A stretch of DNA of 64,000 nucleotides, taken from Chromohalobacter sarecensis. Lineage in GTDB: Bacteria > Pseudomonadota > Gammaproteobacteria > Pseudomonadales > Halomonadaceae. Location of the stretch: positions 38,726-102,725 of the forward strand of contig NZ_JAKGAN010000010.1 in assembly GCF_023061135.1 (NCBI RefSeq). The letters are read 5' to 3'. The translations under genes were made by a program, and so were the position numbers. Shown one piece after another: positions 26,850 to 35,223 of this stretch; position 1 is the stretch's first letter, and every line of letters starts with the position of its first letter. The notes under the pieces were generated by a model. The model did not search any database and was not told the DNA's origin. It was given only the letters and a program-made list of their open reading frames with translations.

Positions 26850-27653
26850 TCAGGTCGTAGTCGACAGCCAGCGCATGAGATGCGCCGTGGAAATCTCGCC
26901 TGCTTGGTAATCGCGCAGTCTGCCGTGGGCATCGAGACGCAGTGTCAGCGGCAGGGCGGGTATCCCGAAATAGGCCTGCAGGCGTTGTTGCGGGTCACGC
27001 AGGCCATCGGTGAAGGCGATCTTCTGGGCGTCGAGATAGCGCGCGGCTTGTAGCAACGTCTGGCCTTCGTTGATCGTCACCACGGTGGTGGCGTCGCGAT
27101 TCAGGTCGGCAAGCTTTGCCAGCGTGTGACGGCATGCCCGGCAGTCGCTGCGCCATAGCACCACGACGAGCGGAGACGCCGACGTCAGCGTTTCGAGGGG
27201 CGTCGGAGTGCCGCCGAGGGTCTTCAAGGTTAGGTTCGGCAACTGCGCAGGCGGAGGCTCGCCCACCAGCGGCTGCCAGGCATTCACTCCCCACCATAAG
27301 GCGCTACATGTCACGAGCGTGCCGGTGGCCAGGCGTACCTGGCGCACGGGTAGGTCGCGCAAGCGCCACAGTGTCCATGCCAGGGCGCCGAGCAAGGCGC
27401 CCAGCGGGTGATACCCTGACTGCCACAGCGTCATGATCTCGAACGGCGCCTGGCGATAAGCCTCGAAATGCAGCACGACGTACATCAGACGCGCCCCGAT
27501 CAGCGTCGCCACCAATGTACCGCTCAACCACTGGCGCCGCCGTGCGCGGGGCAGGCGCAACAACGCGCCCAGCACCAGCAGTGCGAGCGCCGCGATGGCG
27601 GCGTAGAGAGGTGCAGGTGGAAGCGGCACGTGGCCGAGCATGATCGGCGGCAT
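26850..27653 (-). CDS. LGT-like membrane domain fused to a TlpA-like thioredoxin domain
   Basis: 267 residues from ATG 27653 (GAGGA 5 bases upstream). Residues 1-125 hold about four membrane helices resembling prolipoprotein diacylglyceryl transferase (GARLMYVVLHFEAY, LWQSGYHPLGALLGAL) but too short and lacking the full catalytic set. Residues 135-267 are a periplasmic TlpA/AhpC-like thioredoxin fold with Cys171-Arg-Ala-Cys174 and a cis-Pro loop at GIPALPLTLRLD. Predicted membrane-tethered thiol-disulfide reductase; partner unknown. A start at 27695 is possible but weaker. Confidence 0.75.
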   Translation of the reverse strand: MPPIMLGHVPLPPAPLYAAIAALALLVLGALLRLPRARRRQWLSGTLVATLIGARLMYVVLHFEAYRQAPFEIMTLWQSGYHPLGALLGALAWTLWRLRDLPVRQVRLATGTLVTCSALWWGVNAWQPLVGEPPPAQLPNLTLKTLGGTPTPLETLTSASPLVVVLWRSDCRACRHTLAKLADLNRDATTVVTINEGQTLLQAARYLDAQKIAFTDGLRDPQQRLQAYFGIPALPLTLRLDAHGRLRDYQAGEISTAHLMRWLSTTT

Positions 27654-27790
27654 GGGGTCCTCATGGTGGCGATGACGAATCGCGATGCCTGACACGTTAC
27701 ACTAACGCCCTCAGGGTCGCCTCTTTAAAGCGTGGTGGCTGGGTTGAAGTCCTCGCGCGGCGTCAGAGCGAGGTGGAAGGGGGAGAATAC

Positions 27791-28039
27791 ATGGTGATTT
27801 CGCGCTATGGGATCGATGGGTTGCGCGCGGCAGCCATCGCCAGTCAGGCCCTGGGATTCATCCTGATCATGACGTTGGAAACGTGTCTGGGCGACGCGGC
27901 ACGCCCCTGGCAGGGCGTGACCCTGGCGTTGATGCTCCTCGCCGCGTGCTGGGTGGCGCTGATACGTCGTTACCGTCGCAACAAACAGCGCCGGGCCATG
28001 GCCGAGCGTGTTCGGCGCGCGCATGAAGACGATGAATGA
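27791..28039 (+). CDS. Small membrane protein, unknown
   Basis: 82 residues. Start ATG 27791 follows GGGAGAA at good spacing; the frame opens slightly earlier. Two hydrophobic helices (about 12-31 and 42-62) are followed by a strongly basic and then acidic tail (RRYRRNKQRRAMAERVRRAHEDDE). No family recognised. It is divergent from the LGT/TlpA gene and convergent with the next unknown gene, only 9 bases away. Confidence 0.6.
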   Translation: MVISRYGIDGLRAAAIASQALGFILIMTLETCLGDAARPWQGVTLALMLLAACWVALIRRYRRNKQRRAMAERVRRAHEDDE

Positions 28040-28048
28040 AGGGGCGCA

Positions 28049-28465
28049 TCAAGGTGCCAGACCGTGCGGCCCCAAGGGTTGGCAGCGGCGTGGATCGAGA
28101 GCCAGCAGCATCAACTGCCAATCACCGGGTAGTGGCATGGTCAGTACCCGCCAGGCACAACCACGCGAGGCACTAGGATGTTCGCGTGACGCTTCCAGGC
28201 AGCGCGCGCCCTGGCTAGTTAGTCGGGTTGCAAGACGCTCGAACTCCACGTTGTCGGCTTCCAGACGTAGCGTACTGGCGGGTGCCTCAGGGTGTTCCTC
28301 AAGCAGTAGCACATGACTGTTATGGCCTTCGCGGTGCAGCTCGAGACAAGCGCTGTACGGAGTACGCAGCAGAATCGGCAGCGCCAGATGCGTTTGCAGC
28401 CACTCCAGCAAGGGAGGGAGTCGCGCGACGCGAAGCACGGCGGGTTCCAGCGATAAACGTTGCAT
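28049..28465 (-). CDS. Hypothetical protein
   Basis: 138 residues, start ATG 28465 with GGGAG 7 bases upstream. No signal peptide or membrane segment. Leucine-rich N-terminal half, then LEADNVEFERLATRL, which resembles a vicinal-oxygen-chelate (glyoxalase-like) repeat in pattern, but metal ligands are not clear. Not recognised. Codon use is like the neighbours, so I take it as a real gene. Confidence 0.55.
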   Translation of the reverse strand: MQRLSLEPAVLRVARLPPLLEWLQTHLALPILLRTPYSACLELHREGHNSHVLLLEEHPEAPASTLRLEADNVEFERLATRLTSQGARCLEASREHPSASRGCAWRVLTMPLPGDWQLMLLALDPRRCQPLGPHGLAP

Positions 28466-28878
28466 GAAGAACTCCCAGGACGCCGATGAGCGTATCCATC
28501 AGTATGGATGCTGGCGCGACGCTGGAAAGCACGGCATGACTATGGTGCGGATGCACAACGCCTATCGACGTCTTGGGGCAAGCGTTCTGATGAAGCGTCA
28601 GGGAAGGAAATCGGGTGGCACGTCCATGTGCCTTGGGGCTTCCTAGCCTGTTTACCATGAGTCTATGCGCCAGGATTAGCGATAACTTGGGTTAAGGAGT
28701 GGTGATCGTCGGCGTATCAGACCCCTTGCACCTCGATATCATGCCGTACTAACCACCCTCTGAGCTGCTCATGGTCCGGCATATGTTGGCGACTGCGCGC
28801 CGCATCGTTGGCCGTGCGACGGCGCACTGTCCGGGTTCTCGTGGCTGTCTAGATCAACGGGTTTCCATCTGCACCTTG
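28466..28878. other. 413-base gap with a possible gene relic
   Basis: On the minus strand 28717-28839 is a short open frame bounded by stops, ending MPDHEQLRGWLVRHDIEVQ-G-V and a stop, whose composition looks like the C-terminal end of a protein. No start or upstream part exists. The rest shows no gene, RNA or clear repeat. Confidence 0.3.
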
Positions 28879-29928
28879 TTAGGCCTTCTCCCCTAGGGCG
28901 GCAATATGGTCCGGCAAGCGATCGTGAGAGCCATACATGAAGTGATTCTCCATGCGCTCTGCAAATTGGGCAGCATCCGGCTCACGCTCCACCGCCATGG
29001 CCACCTCACGCACGTGCATCGGCGATGCGCCGCAACATACGCCGAGATAGTTGACTCCCTGAGCATGAGCTTTGCGAGCAAAGGCACCGAGTTCGTAGCG
29101 ATTGCAGAACAGTGGGTCCAGGGCGGTCGGGAAAGGGCGTCCGTGGGGAGCCGGGCAGCTGCACCCCTGATTGTCGGAGAGGTTGAAGAAGGTCGGCTCC
29201 TGCTCGGTGGTGCGATAGGTCACCGGCAGCGCCGCCACATGGCAGGCAACGGCATCGCGGATCTGCTGGATCCAGGGCAACATGGTGTCCGGTCCTCTGA
29301 AGCAATTCAGGCCGACCACGCTGGCTCCCTTCTTCTCAAGGGCAACACAGGTTTCCACGATGCCGGGGCCATCGATCATGCGATTCTCGGCCATCGGCGC
29401 CAGGGTGACGACGGCAGGCAGTCCCTTAGCCTTGATCGCGTCCAGGGCCGCTTCGGCTTCTCCGGCATAGTAGAACGTTTCCGCGATGATGAAGTCAGCG
29501 CCTTCCTCTACGGCCCATTGCACCATCTCGTCGAACATGGCACGCACACTCTGCTGTGAGGCCGGGTCTTCAGGGTCCCAGACGTTGCTGTTGGAAATGT
29601 TGCCGGCCATCAGATTGCCGACCTTTTCATCGGCGACCTTACGAGCAATCTTCAGGGCAGCCCGGTTCAGTGGTTCCAGCAAGTCTTCCTTGCCGATCAC
29701 CCTCATTTTTTCGCGGTGGCCGTTGTAGGTGAACGCCTGAACAACGTCTGATCCTGCATGCTGAAAATCACGGTGCAGCGCTTCCAGTGCGTCCGGGCGC
29801 AGCAACGCCACCTCGGGTACGAACTCACCGGCAGAGAGATAACCGCGACGTTCAAGCTCGAACAAAAAGCCTTCGGCACAAATGAGGGGACCCTGGTCGA
29901 GTCGTTGGGTGAGCAAGTCGTGTGCCAT
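28879..29928 (-). CDS. Homocysteine S-methyltransferase family, betaine-type (Bmt/BHMT)
   Basis: 349 residues from ATG 29928 (CGGAG 6 bases upstream). Zn-binding cysteines are in place: Cys209 (GLNCFRG) and Cys298-Cys299 (GVCCGA). The homocysteine loop and AETFYYAGEAEAAL match the betaine-homocysteine methyltransferase branch, which moves a methyl group from glycine betaine to homocysteine, giving methionine and dimethylglycine. This links osmolyte breakdown to methionine supply and suits a halophile. A perfect MetR-type box lies 90 bases upstream. Dimethylglycine oxidation genes are not in this window. Confidence 0.82.
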   Translation of the reverse strand: MAHDLLTQRLDQGPLICAEGFLFELERRGYLSAGEFVPEVALLRPDALEALHRDFQHAGSDVVQAFTYNGHREKMRVIGKEDLLEPLNRAALKIARKVADEKVGNLMAGNISNSNVWDPEDPASQQSVRAMFDEMVQWAVEEGADFIIAETFYYAGEAEAALDAIKAKGLPAVVTLAPMAENRMIDGPGIVETCVALEKKGASVVGLNCFRGPDTMLPWIQQIRDAVACHVAALPVTYRTTEQEPTFFNLSDNQGCSCPAPHGRPFPTALDPLFCNRYELGAFARKAHAQGVNYLGVCCGASPMHVREVAMAVEREPDAAQFAERMENHFMYGSHDRLPDHIAALGEKA

Positions 29929-30018
29929 GAATACTCCGAGGTGGTATGTGTCTTCAATTGGCTGCATTTTGGCAGCCCTTTAACTTCCACCACCAGTGAA
30001 GGATTCTTATCCTCAATA

Positions 30019-30035
30019 TGAATGAAATTCATTCA
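30019..30035 (-). promoter_or_regulatory. MetR-type operator
   Basis: TGAATGAAATTCATTCA is an 8-bp inverted repeat around one base and contains the MetR consensus TGAA-N5-TTCA. It lies 91 bases before the homocysteine methyltransferase start. MetR uses homocysteine as effector, fitting the gene's substrate. Confidence 0.65.
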
Positions 30036-30153
30036 GGAACGGATTTCCAGTAGGGGCGTGAATATGGACCAGGCTTTTTGGTGTGTGAGGTGATGGCGTC
30101 AGCTAGCCTTCTGACGCTTGGAACCTGCATGGAGCCTAAAAGAGAAGCAAACG

Positions 30154-30192
30154 AAAAACGGCCACCGCTCCGAAGAGCCAGTGGCCGTTTTT
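30154..30192 (-). terminator. Terminator of tRNA-Pro
   Basis: 12-bp perfect outer stem (30154-30165 / 30181-30192), inner GCTC-CGAA-GAGC hairpin, and a T5 tail on the minus strand, 13 bases past the tRNA end. Confidence 0.8.
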
Positions 30193-30204
30193 ACAGATGT
30201 TCTT

Positions 30205-30281
30205 TGGTCGGAGTAGCAGGATTCGAACCTACGACCTCTGCCTCCCGAAGGCAGCGCTCTACCAAGCTGAGCTATACTCCG
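30205..30281 (-). tRNA. tRNA-Pro(CGG)
   Basis: 77 nt on the minus strand with CCA encoded. Acceptor arms CGGAGTA and TACTCCG pair fully; the D-arm GCTC/GAGC, the anticodon stem CTGCC/GGCAG with loop TTCGGGA (anticodon CGG) and the T-arm GTAGG-TTCGAAT-CCTGC are all standard. It is 81 bases downstream of ispB on the same strand and followed by its own terminator. Confidence 0.97.
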
Positions 30282-30362
30282 TTCGCGCCGGGGGTGCCGG
30301 CTCGACGGGGCTGCATTATACGCATCCGCGGCGCGCGCGCAACCCTTTTGCGAGGCGGCGGG

Positions 30363-31337
30363 TCAGGTCTGACGCTCGACGGCGAGATGGGCGAGTTCGG
30401 CCATGCTGTCGCGGTAGCGGCTTTCGGGTAGCAGTTCGAGCTGAGCGAGGGCGAGATCGGCCATTTCCACGGCACGGCGGCGGGTGTACTCCAGCGCGCC
30501 GGTATCGTTGACGATGGCCAGCACCTCGTCGAGATGGTCGAGCCCACCCTGACGGATGGCGCGGCGAATCATCTTGGTCTGTTCGGCATCGCCGGCGGCC
30601 ATGGCGTGGATGAGCGGCAGTGTGGGCTTGCCCTCGGCCAGGTCGTCGCCGACGTTCTTGCCCATGGCGTCGGCATCGCCCTGATAGTCGAGCAGGTCGT
30701 CGACAAGCTGGAAGGCCAGGCCCAGATAGCGCCCGTAGAGCTTGAGCGCCTCTTCCTGTGCGGGGCTGGCTTCGGCGAGCACCGCGCCGCTGTGGCTGGC
30801 GGCCTCGAAGAGCATGGCGGTCTTGCCTTGGATGGTGTCGAAGTAGGCGGCCTCGTCGATATCGGGGTTGCCGATATTGGTCAGTTGCAGGACCTCGCCC
30901 TCGGCGATCACGCAGGTGGCGCCGGAGAGGATCTCCATCACGCGCATCGAACCGACCTCGACCATCATCTGGAACGAGCGCGAATAAAGGAAGTCGCCGA
31001 CCAGCACCGAGGGCGCGTTGCCCCAGGCATCGTTGGCGGTGGCCTTGCCACGGCGCAGGTGCGATTCGTCGACCACGTCGTCGTGCAACAGCGTCGAGGT
31101 ATGCATGAACTCGATCAGCGTGGCCAGGGTCACGTGGCGATCGCCAGGGTAGTCCAGCGAGCGCGCCGCGAGCAGCACGAGTAGCGGGCGCAGCCGTTTG
31201 CCACCGCTTTCGATGATGTAGTGGCCAATGGTTTCGACGAGGGGAACCCGGGAAGCCAGTTGGGCGAGAATGGTACGGTCGACGGCGGCGAAATCGTCCG
31301 CGACCGCCGCATGGATAGGCGATGCGTTGGGCTGCAT
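30363..31337 (-). CDS. ispB: IspB, octaprenyl diphosphate synthase
   Basis: Makes the long isoprenoid side chain of ubiquinone. 324 residues. First Asp-rich motif LLHDDVVDESHLRRG (Asp86-87) and second QLVDDLLDYQGD, with GGKRLRP and GEVLQL, all as in trans-polyprenyl synthases. Small residues before the first motif (FMHTSTLLHDD) fit a long-chain product. Divergent from rplU, the conserved arrangement. Chain length (eight or nine units) cannot be read reliably. Confidence 0.94.
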   Translation of the reverse strand: MQPNASPIHAAVADDFAAVDRTILAQLASRVPLVETIGHYIIESGGKRLRPLLVLLAARSLDYPGDRHVTLATLIEFMHTSTLLHDDVVDESHLRRGKATANDAWGNAPSVLVGDFLYSRSFQMMVEVGSMRVMEILSGATCVIAEGEVLQLTNIGNPDIDEAAYFDTIQGKTAMLFEAASHSGAVLAEASPAQEEALKLYGRYLGLAFQLVDDLLDYQGDADAMGKNVGDDLAEGKPTLPLIHAMAAGDAEQTKMIRRAIRQGGLDHLDEVLAIVNDTGALEYTRRRAVEMADLALAQLELLPESRYRDSMAELAHLAVERQT

Positions 31338-31477
31338 GGGTCGGCTTGTCGCAATAAGGGGTTGGGCCGCCTCTTATTGCGGCCTTGGGCTCGGGCTATG
31401 CTAGGTGGCCCCCCGGGAGGCGTCAAGGCGCATGCCAGGGTCTCGCAATGCCGCGTCAGGCATGGCGTGAAAGACGC

Positions 31478-31507
31478 TTGCCCGGTATGCCCGAGTGTCG
31501 CTATAAT
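31478..31507 (+). promoter_or_regulatory. Promoter of rplU-rpmA
   Basis: -35 TTGCCC (31478-31483), 18-bp spacer, perfect -10 TATAAT (31502-31507). It leaves a leader of about 100 bases before rplU. Confidence 0.65.
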
Positions 31508-31611
31508 ACGCGGCTCGACTCATCATGCTCCCTGTCAGATGGCTGCCGGAAGGGGCGCCACTCGCCGCAGGCCGATGAAGAGCGCAACCCCGATGAGTGC
31601 TGGAGAGTGAC

Positions 31612-31923
31612 ATGTACGCAGTAATCAAGAGCGGTGGCAAGCAGTACCGCGTTCAGGAAGGCCAGACCCTGAAGCTCGAGAAGCTGGAAGTGGCCACGGG
31701 TGACACCCTCGAGCTCGACCAAGTGCTGTTGGTCGGCGATGATGATGACATCAAGGTCGGCGCGCCGCTGGTCGACGGTGCCAAGGTAACGGCGGAAGTC
31801 GTTTCCCATGGTCGTGGCGACAAGGTGCAGATCATCAAGTTCCGCCGCCGTAAGCACCAGATGCGTCGTCAAGGCCATCGTCAGTGGTTCACCGAAGTCA
31901 AGATCACCGGAATTTCCGCGTAA
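31612..31923 (+). CDS. rplU: Ribosomal protein L21
   Basis: 103 residues of the 50S subunit, binding 23S r[20 protein letters not shown] is the L21 start, and the basic [25 protein letters not shown] segment (in part) is the RNA-binding end. ATG 31612 follows GGAGAG; the frame opens five codons earlier. First gene of rplU-rpmA. Confidence 0.98.
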   Translation: MYAVIKSGGKQYRVQEGQTLKLEKLEVATGDTLELDQVLLVGDDDDIKVGAPLVDGAKVTAEVVSHGRGDKVQIIKFRRRKHQMRRQGHRQWFTEVKITGISA

Positions 31924-31956
31924 GCGATATTCCCTAGATAACGCGAGGTATTTGCA

Positions 31957-32214
31957 ATGGCTCATAAAAAGGCTGCCGGTAGTTCTCGTAACGGTCGCGA
32001 TAGCGAATCCAAACGCCTTGGTGTCAAGCTGTTCGGTGGCCAGGCGGCGACCGCCGGCAACATCATCGTGCGTCAGCGTGGCACCAAGTTCCACGCGGGC
32101 AGCGGCGTTGGTATCGGCAAGGATCACACCTTGTTCGCTCTGAATGAGGGCGTGATCAAGTTCGAGACCAAGGGTCCGAAAAACCGCAAGTTCGTGAGCG
32201 TCGTCTCCGCCTGA
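31957..32214 (+). CDS. rpmA: Ribosomal protein L27
   Basis: 85 residues. [20 protein letters not shown] is the mature N-terminal tail that reaches the peptidyl-transferase centre; no extra propeptide is present. GAGG lies upstream. It is 33 bases after rplU and ends before a terminator. Confidence 0.98.
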   Translation: MAHKKAAGSSRNGRDSESKRLGVKLFGGQAATAGNIIVRQRGTKFHAGSGVGIGKDHTLFALNEGVIKFETKGPKNRKFVSVVSA

Positions 32215-32235
32215 GACCGCCATGAACGGTGAAAG

Positions 32236-32263
32236 AAAAGGCCCCGCTCAGGCGGGGTCTTTT
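32236..32263 (+). terminator. Terminator after rpmA
   Basis: AAAAG-G-CCCCGC paired with GCGGGG-T-CTTTT (one G-T pair) around TCAG, ending in T4. Confidence 0.8.
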
Positions 32264-32299
32264 CGTATAGGGCGGCCGTAGCCGTCAGGAGAAGTGTCC

Positions 32300-33487
32300 A
32301 TGCAATTCGTCGACGAAGCCTCGATCATTGTGGAGGCCGGCAAGGGCGGCAACGGCTGCCTGAGTTTCCGGCGCGAGAAGTACGTTCCCAAAGGCGGGCC
32401 GGACGGCGGCGACGGTGGGCACGGCGGTAGCGTCTACCTGGTCGGTGACGATGCCCTCAATACGTTGATCGATTTCAAGTATCAGCGTTTCTACAAGGCG
32501 CCCAATGGGCAGCCGGGCCAAGGCCGTCAGATGAGCGGCCGTAATGGCGAAGACCTGTACGTCAAGGTGCCGGTGGGGACCACGGTGATCGACGAGGATA
32601 CGCTCGAGGTGATCGCCGATGTGACCGAAATTGGCCAAGTCGAGCTGGTAGCCCAGGCGGGCCGTCGAGGGCTGGGCAACATTCACTTCAAGTCTTCCAC
32701 CAATCGGGCGCCGCGCAAGACCACGTCGGGCACCGAGGGCGAGCGCCGCAACCTGCGCTTCGAGATGAAGGTGATGGCCGATGTAGGCTTGCTGGGCGTG
32801 CCCAATGCCGGCAAGTCGACGCTGATTCGTGCCGTCTCTGCCGCCAAGCCCAAGGTCGCCAACTACCCCTTCACCACGCTGGTCCCCAACCTCGGCGTGG
32901 TCAAGCTGGGCACGCATGAGCATTTCGTGATGGCCGACGTGCCCGGGCTGATCGAAGGCGCCTCCGACGGTGCGGGGTTGGGGCTTCGGTTCCTCAAGCA
33001 CCTCACCCGCACGCGGTTGCTGCTGCATGTCGTCGATGTGGCGCCGTTCGATGAAAGCGATCCCGTGGAGAGTGCGCGCGCCATCGCGCACGAGCTCGAG
33101 CAATTCTCCACCACGCTGGCTGAACGCCCGCGCTGGCTGGTGCTCAACAAGCTCGACTTGCTCCCCGAGGACGAACGCCAGGCGACGGTCGACGACATCG
33201 TCGCGCGCCTGGAATGGACGGGGCCGGTGTTCCGGATTTCGGCGATCAGCAGCGAGGGCACCCAGCCACTGGTGCAGACGGCGCATCGTTGGTTGACCGA
33301 GCAGCGTCAGCTCGAGGCGGAAGACGAGGCGGCCTTCGAGCATGAGCGCGAGATGCGTCAGCGCATGGAAGAGGAAGCCGTGGCGCGTGCCGAAGCGCGT
33401 ATGTCGCGCAAGCGCAAGCCGGCCCAGGAAGATGACGATGACTTCGACGATGACGATTACGACGTCGAGGTGGAATACGCCCCCTGA
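32300..33487 (+). CDS. obgE: Obg/CgtA ribosome-associated GTPase
   Basis: 395 residues from ATG 32300, with AGGAGA 7 bases upstream. The N-terminal glycine-rich Obg domain (1-158; [24 protein letters not shown]) precedes the G domain with G1 GVPNAGKST, switch [11 protein letters not shown]3 DVPGLIEGA and NKLD. The C-terminus is a very acidic tail ([12 protein letters not shown]). Acts in late 50S assembly and growth control. Leads to proB. Confidence 0.97.
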   Translation: MQFVDEASIIVEAGKGGNGCLSFRREKYVPKGGPDGGDGGHGGSVYLVGDDALNTLIDFKYQRFYKAPNGQPGQGRQMSGRNGEDLYVKVPVGTTVIDEDTLEVIADVTEIGQVELVAQAGRRGLGNIHFKSSTNRAPRKTTSGTEGERRNLRFEMKVMADVGLLGVPNAGKSTLIRAVSAAKPKVANYPFTTLVPNLGVVKLGTHEHFVMADVPGLIEGASDGAGLGLRFLKHLTRTRLLLHVVDVAPFDESDPVESARAIAHELEQFSTTLAERPRWLVLNKLDLLPEDERQATVDDIVARLEWTGPVFRISAISSEGTQPLVQTAHRWLTEQRQLEAEDEAAFEHEREMRQRMEEEAVARAEARMSRKRKPAQEDDDDFDDDDYDVEVEYAP

Positions 33488-33513
33488 GTCGCGTCGAGAA
33501 GGGAGGAAAGCCG

Positions 33514-34650
33514 GTGAGTGAGTCGCAGTCGACAAGCCGTGATGCCTTGCGTGGCGCGCGGCGGATCGTGATCAAGATCGGTAGCGCGCTGTTGACCAAC
33601 GATGGCCGTGGTCTCGATGCCGAGGCCATCGGCGGTTGGGTCGATCAGATCGCCTCCCTGCATGCGCGCGGCGTCGAGGTCGTGTTGGTCTCTTCCGGGG
33701 CGGTGGCCGAGGGCATGGTGCGTCTGGGATGGGCATCCCGGCCCTCAGCAGTATACGAACTGCAAGCGGCCGCTGCGGTGGGGCAGTCAGGCCTGTCGCA
33801 ATGCTACGAGGGACACTTCGCGCGGCATGGTCTGCGCAGCGCGCAAGTGCTGCTCACGCATGACGACCTATCCGACCGCAAGCGTTATCTCAATGCGCGT
33901 TCGGCGTTGCGCACGCTGGTCGCACTGCGCGTGGTGCCGGTGGTCAACGAAAACGATACCGTGGTCACCGACGAGATCCGCTTCGGCGATAACGATACGC
34001 TGGGCGCGCTGGTGGCCAACCTTCTGGAAGCGGATGCGCTGATCCTGCTCACTGATCAGGAAGGCTTGTTCGATGCCGATCCGCGCCATGATCCCGCTGC
34101 GCGCTTGATCGACGAAGGGCGTGCCGACGATCCCGCCCTGGCGGCGGTCGCCGGCGATGGTGGTGCCTTGGGACGTGGCGGCATGGCGACCAAGGTGCGT
34201 GCTGCGCGCCTGGCCGCGCGCTCCGGCGCGTTGACGGTGATCGCCAGCGGTCGTCAGGAGGCGGTGCTCACGCGGCTCGCGGAAGGCGAAGCACTGGGCA
34301 CGTTGTTGATGCCGGATCATGCGCCGTTGGCGGCGCGCAAGCGGTGGCTGGCGGGGCAGCTTCAAGTGCGCGGCACGCTGGTGCTCGACGCTGGCGCGGT
34401 CGAGGTGTTGCAGCGCCATGGCTCAAGCTTGCTGCCGGTGGGCGTGCGGCGTACCGAAGGTGTCTTCAAGCGCGGCGACATGGTGGTCTGTGTCAACGAG
34501 CAGGGGGAGCGGGTCGCCAAGGGGCTGGTCAACTACGGCAGCGACGAAGCACAGCGTATCGTGGGTCAGCCCAGTCATCGTATCGAAACGCTGCTCGGCT
34601 ACATGGAATCGCCGGAGCTCATTCATCGCGATAACCTGGTCATCATCTGA
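33514..34650 (+). CDS. proB: ProB, glutamate 5-kinase
   Basis: First step of proline synthesis: ATP-dependent phosphorylation of glutamate. 378 residues, GTG start at 33514 with GGAGGA upstream. Amino-acid-kinase domain ([42 protein letters not shown]) and a C-terminal PUA domain from ~285. Feedback by proline is the family rule. In halophiles proline is also a compatible solute. Confidence 0.96.
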   Translation: MSESQSTSRDALRGARRIVIKIGSALLTNDGRGLDAEAIGGWVDQIASLHARGVEVVLVSSGAVAEGMVRLGWASRPSAVYELQAAAAVGQSGLSQCYEGHFARHGLRSAQVLLTHDDLSDRKRYLNARSALRTLVALRVVPVVNENDTVVTDEIRFGDNDTLGALVANLLEADALILLTDQEGLFDADPRHDPAARLIDEGRADDPALAAVAGDGGALGRGGMATKVRAARLAARSGALTVIASGRQEAVLTRLAEGEALGTLLMPDHAPLAARKRWLAGQLQVRGTLVLDAGAVEVLQRHGSSLLPVGVRRTEGVFKRGDMVVCVNEQGERVAKGLVNYGSDEAQRIVGQPSHRIETLLGYMESPELIHRDNLVII

Positions 34651-34859
34651 AGGGCATGATGTCGAGGAGGTGGTCGGCGAACCTATAGCGATTTCCACGC
34701 GGACCATGCTAGAATGCCGCATCCTCTCAGACACGGCCCGTTGATGGGGCGCCTAACGAGTGGCGATCCCGTTTTGGCCGATTCGCGTGAAGTAGTTAAA
34801 AAGTCAGGCGAATCAATTTCTTACAGAATATGACTGTCAACATCTCCAAGGAGTAGACG

Positions 34860-35126
34860 GTGGCGAACACCAAACAGGCCCGTAAACGCGCCCGCCAGTC
34901 GGAGCAGCGTCGTCAACACAATGCCAGCCAACGCAGCATGGTGCGCACGTATATCAAGCGCGTCGTCAAGGCGATTCAAAGCGGCGATCACGGTCAGGCC
35001 ATGATCGAGTTCAAGGCGGCACAGCCGGTCATCGACCGCATTGCCGACAAGGACGCGATCTCCAAGCGCAAGGCTGCACGCATCAAGAGCCGTCTGAATA
35101 CGCGAATTAAGGCCCTGGCTGCCTGA
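34860..35126 (+). CDS. rpsT: Ribosomal protein S20
   Basis: 88 residues, highly basic helical bundle (ANTKQARKRARQSEQRRQHN). The start codon is GTG at 34860 with AAGGAG 6 bases upstream; E. coli S20 also uses a non-ATG start (TTG), which matters for its translational autocontrol. The 209-base leader before it contains a TAGAAT -10-like element near 34709. Followed by a terminator. Confidence 0.97.
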   Translation: MANTKQARKRARQSEQRRQHNASQRSMVRTYIKRVVKAIQSGDHGQAMIEFKAAQPVIDRIADKDAISKRKAARIKSRLNTRIKALAA

Positions 35127-35151
35127 AGCCGGGACTTGGCGGCAACGCGTG

Positions 35152-35177
35152 AAAAAACCGGCTTCGGCCGGTTTTTT
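35152..35177 (+). terminator. Terminator after rpsT
   Basis: Perfect 11-bp stem (35152-35162 / 35167-35177) with a TTCG loop and T7 tail. A6 on the other side would also allow minus-strand use. Confidence 0.9.
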
Positions 35178-35223
35178 TGTAGGTGGCGCTTGGGCGTCGA
35201 CTCCGGGTGCTTGGAGGTAGTCG

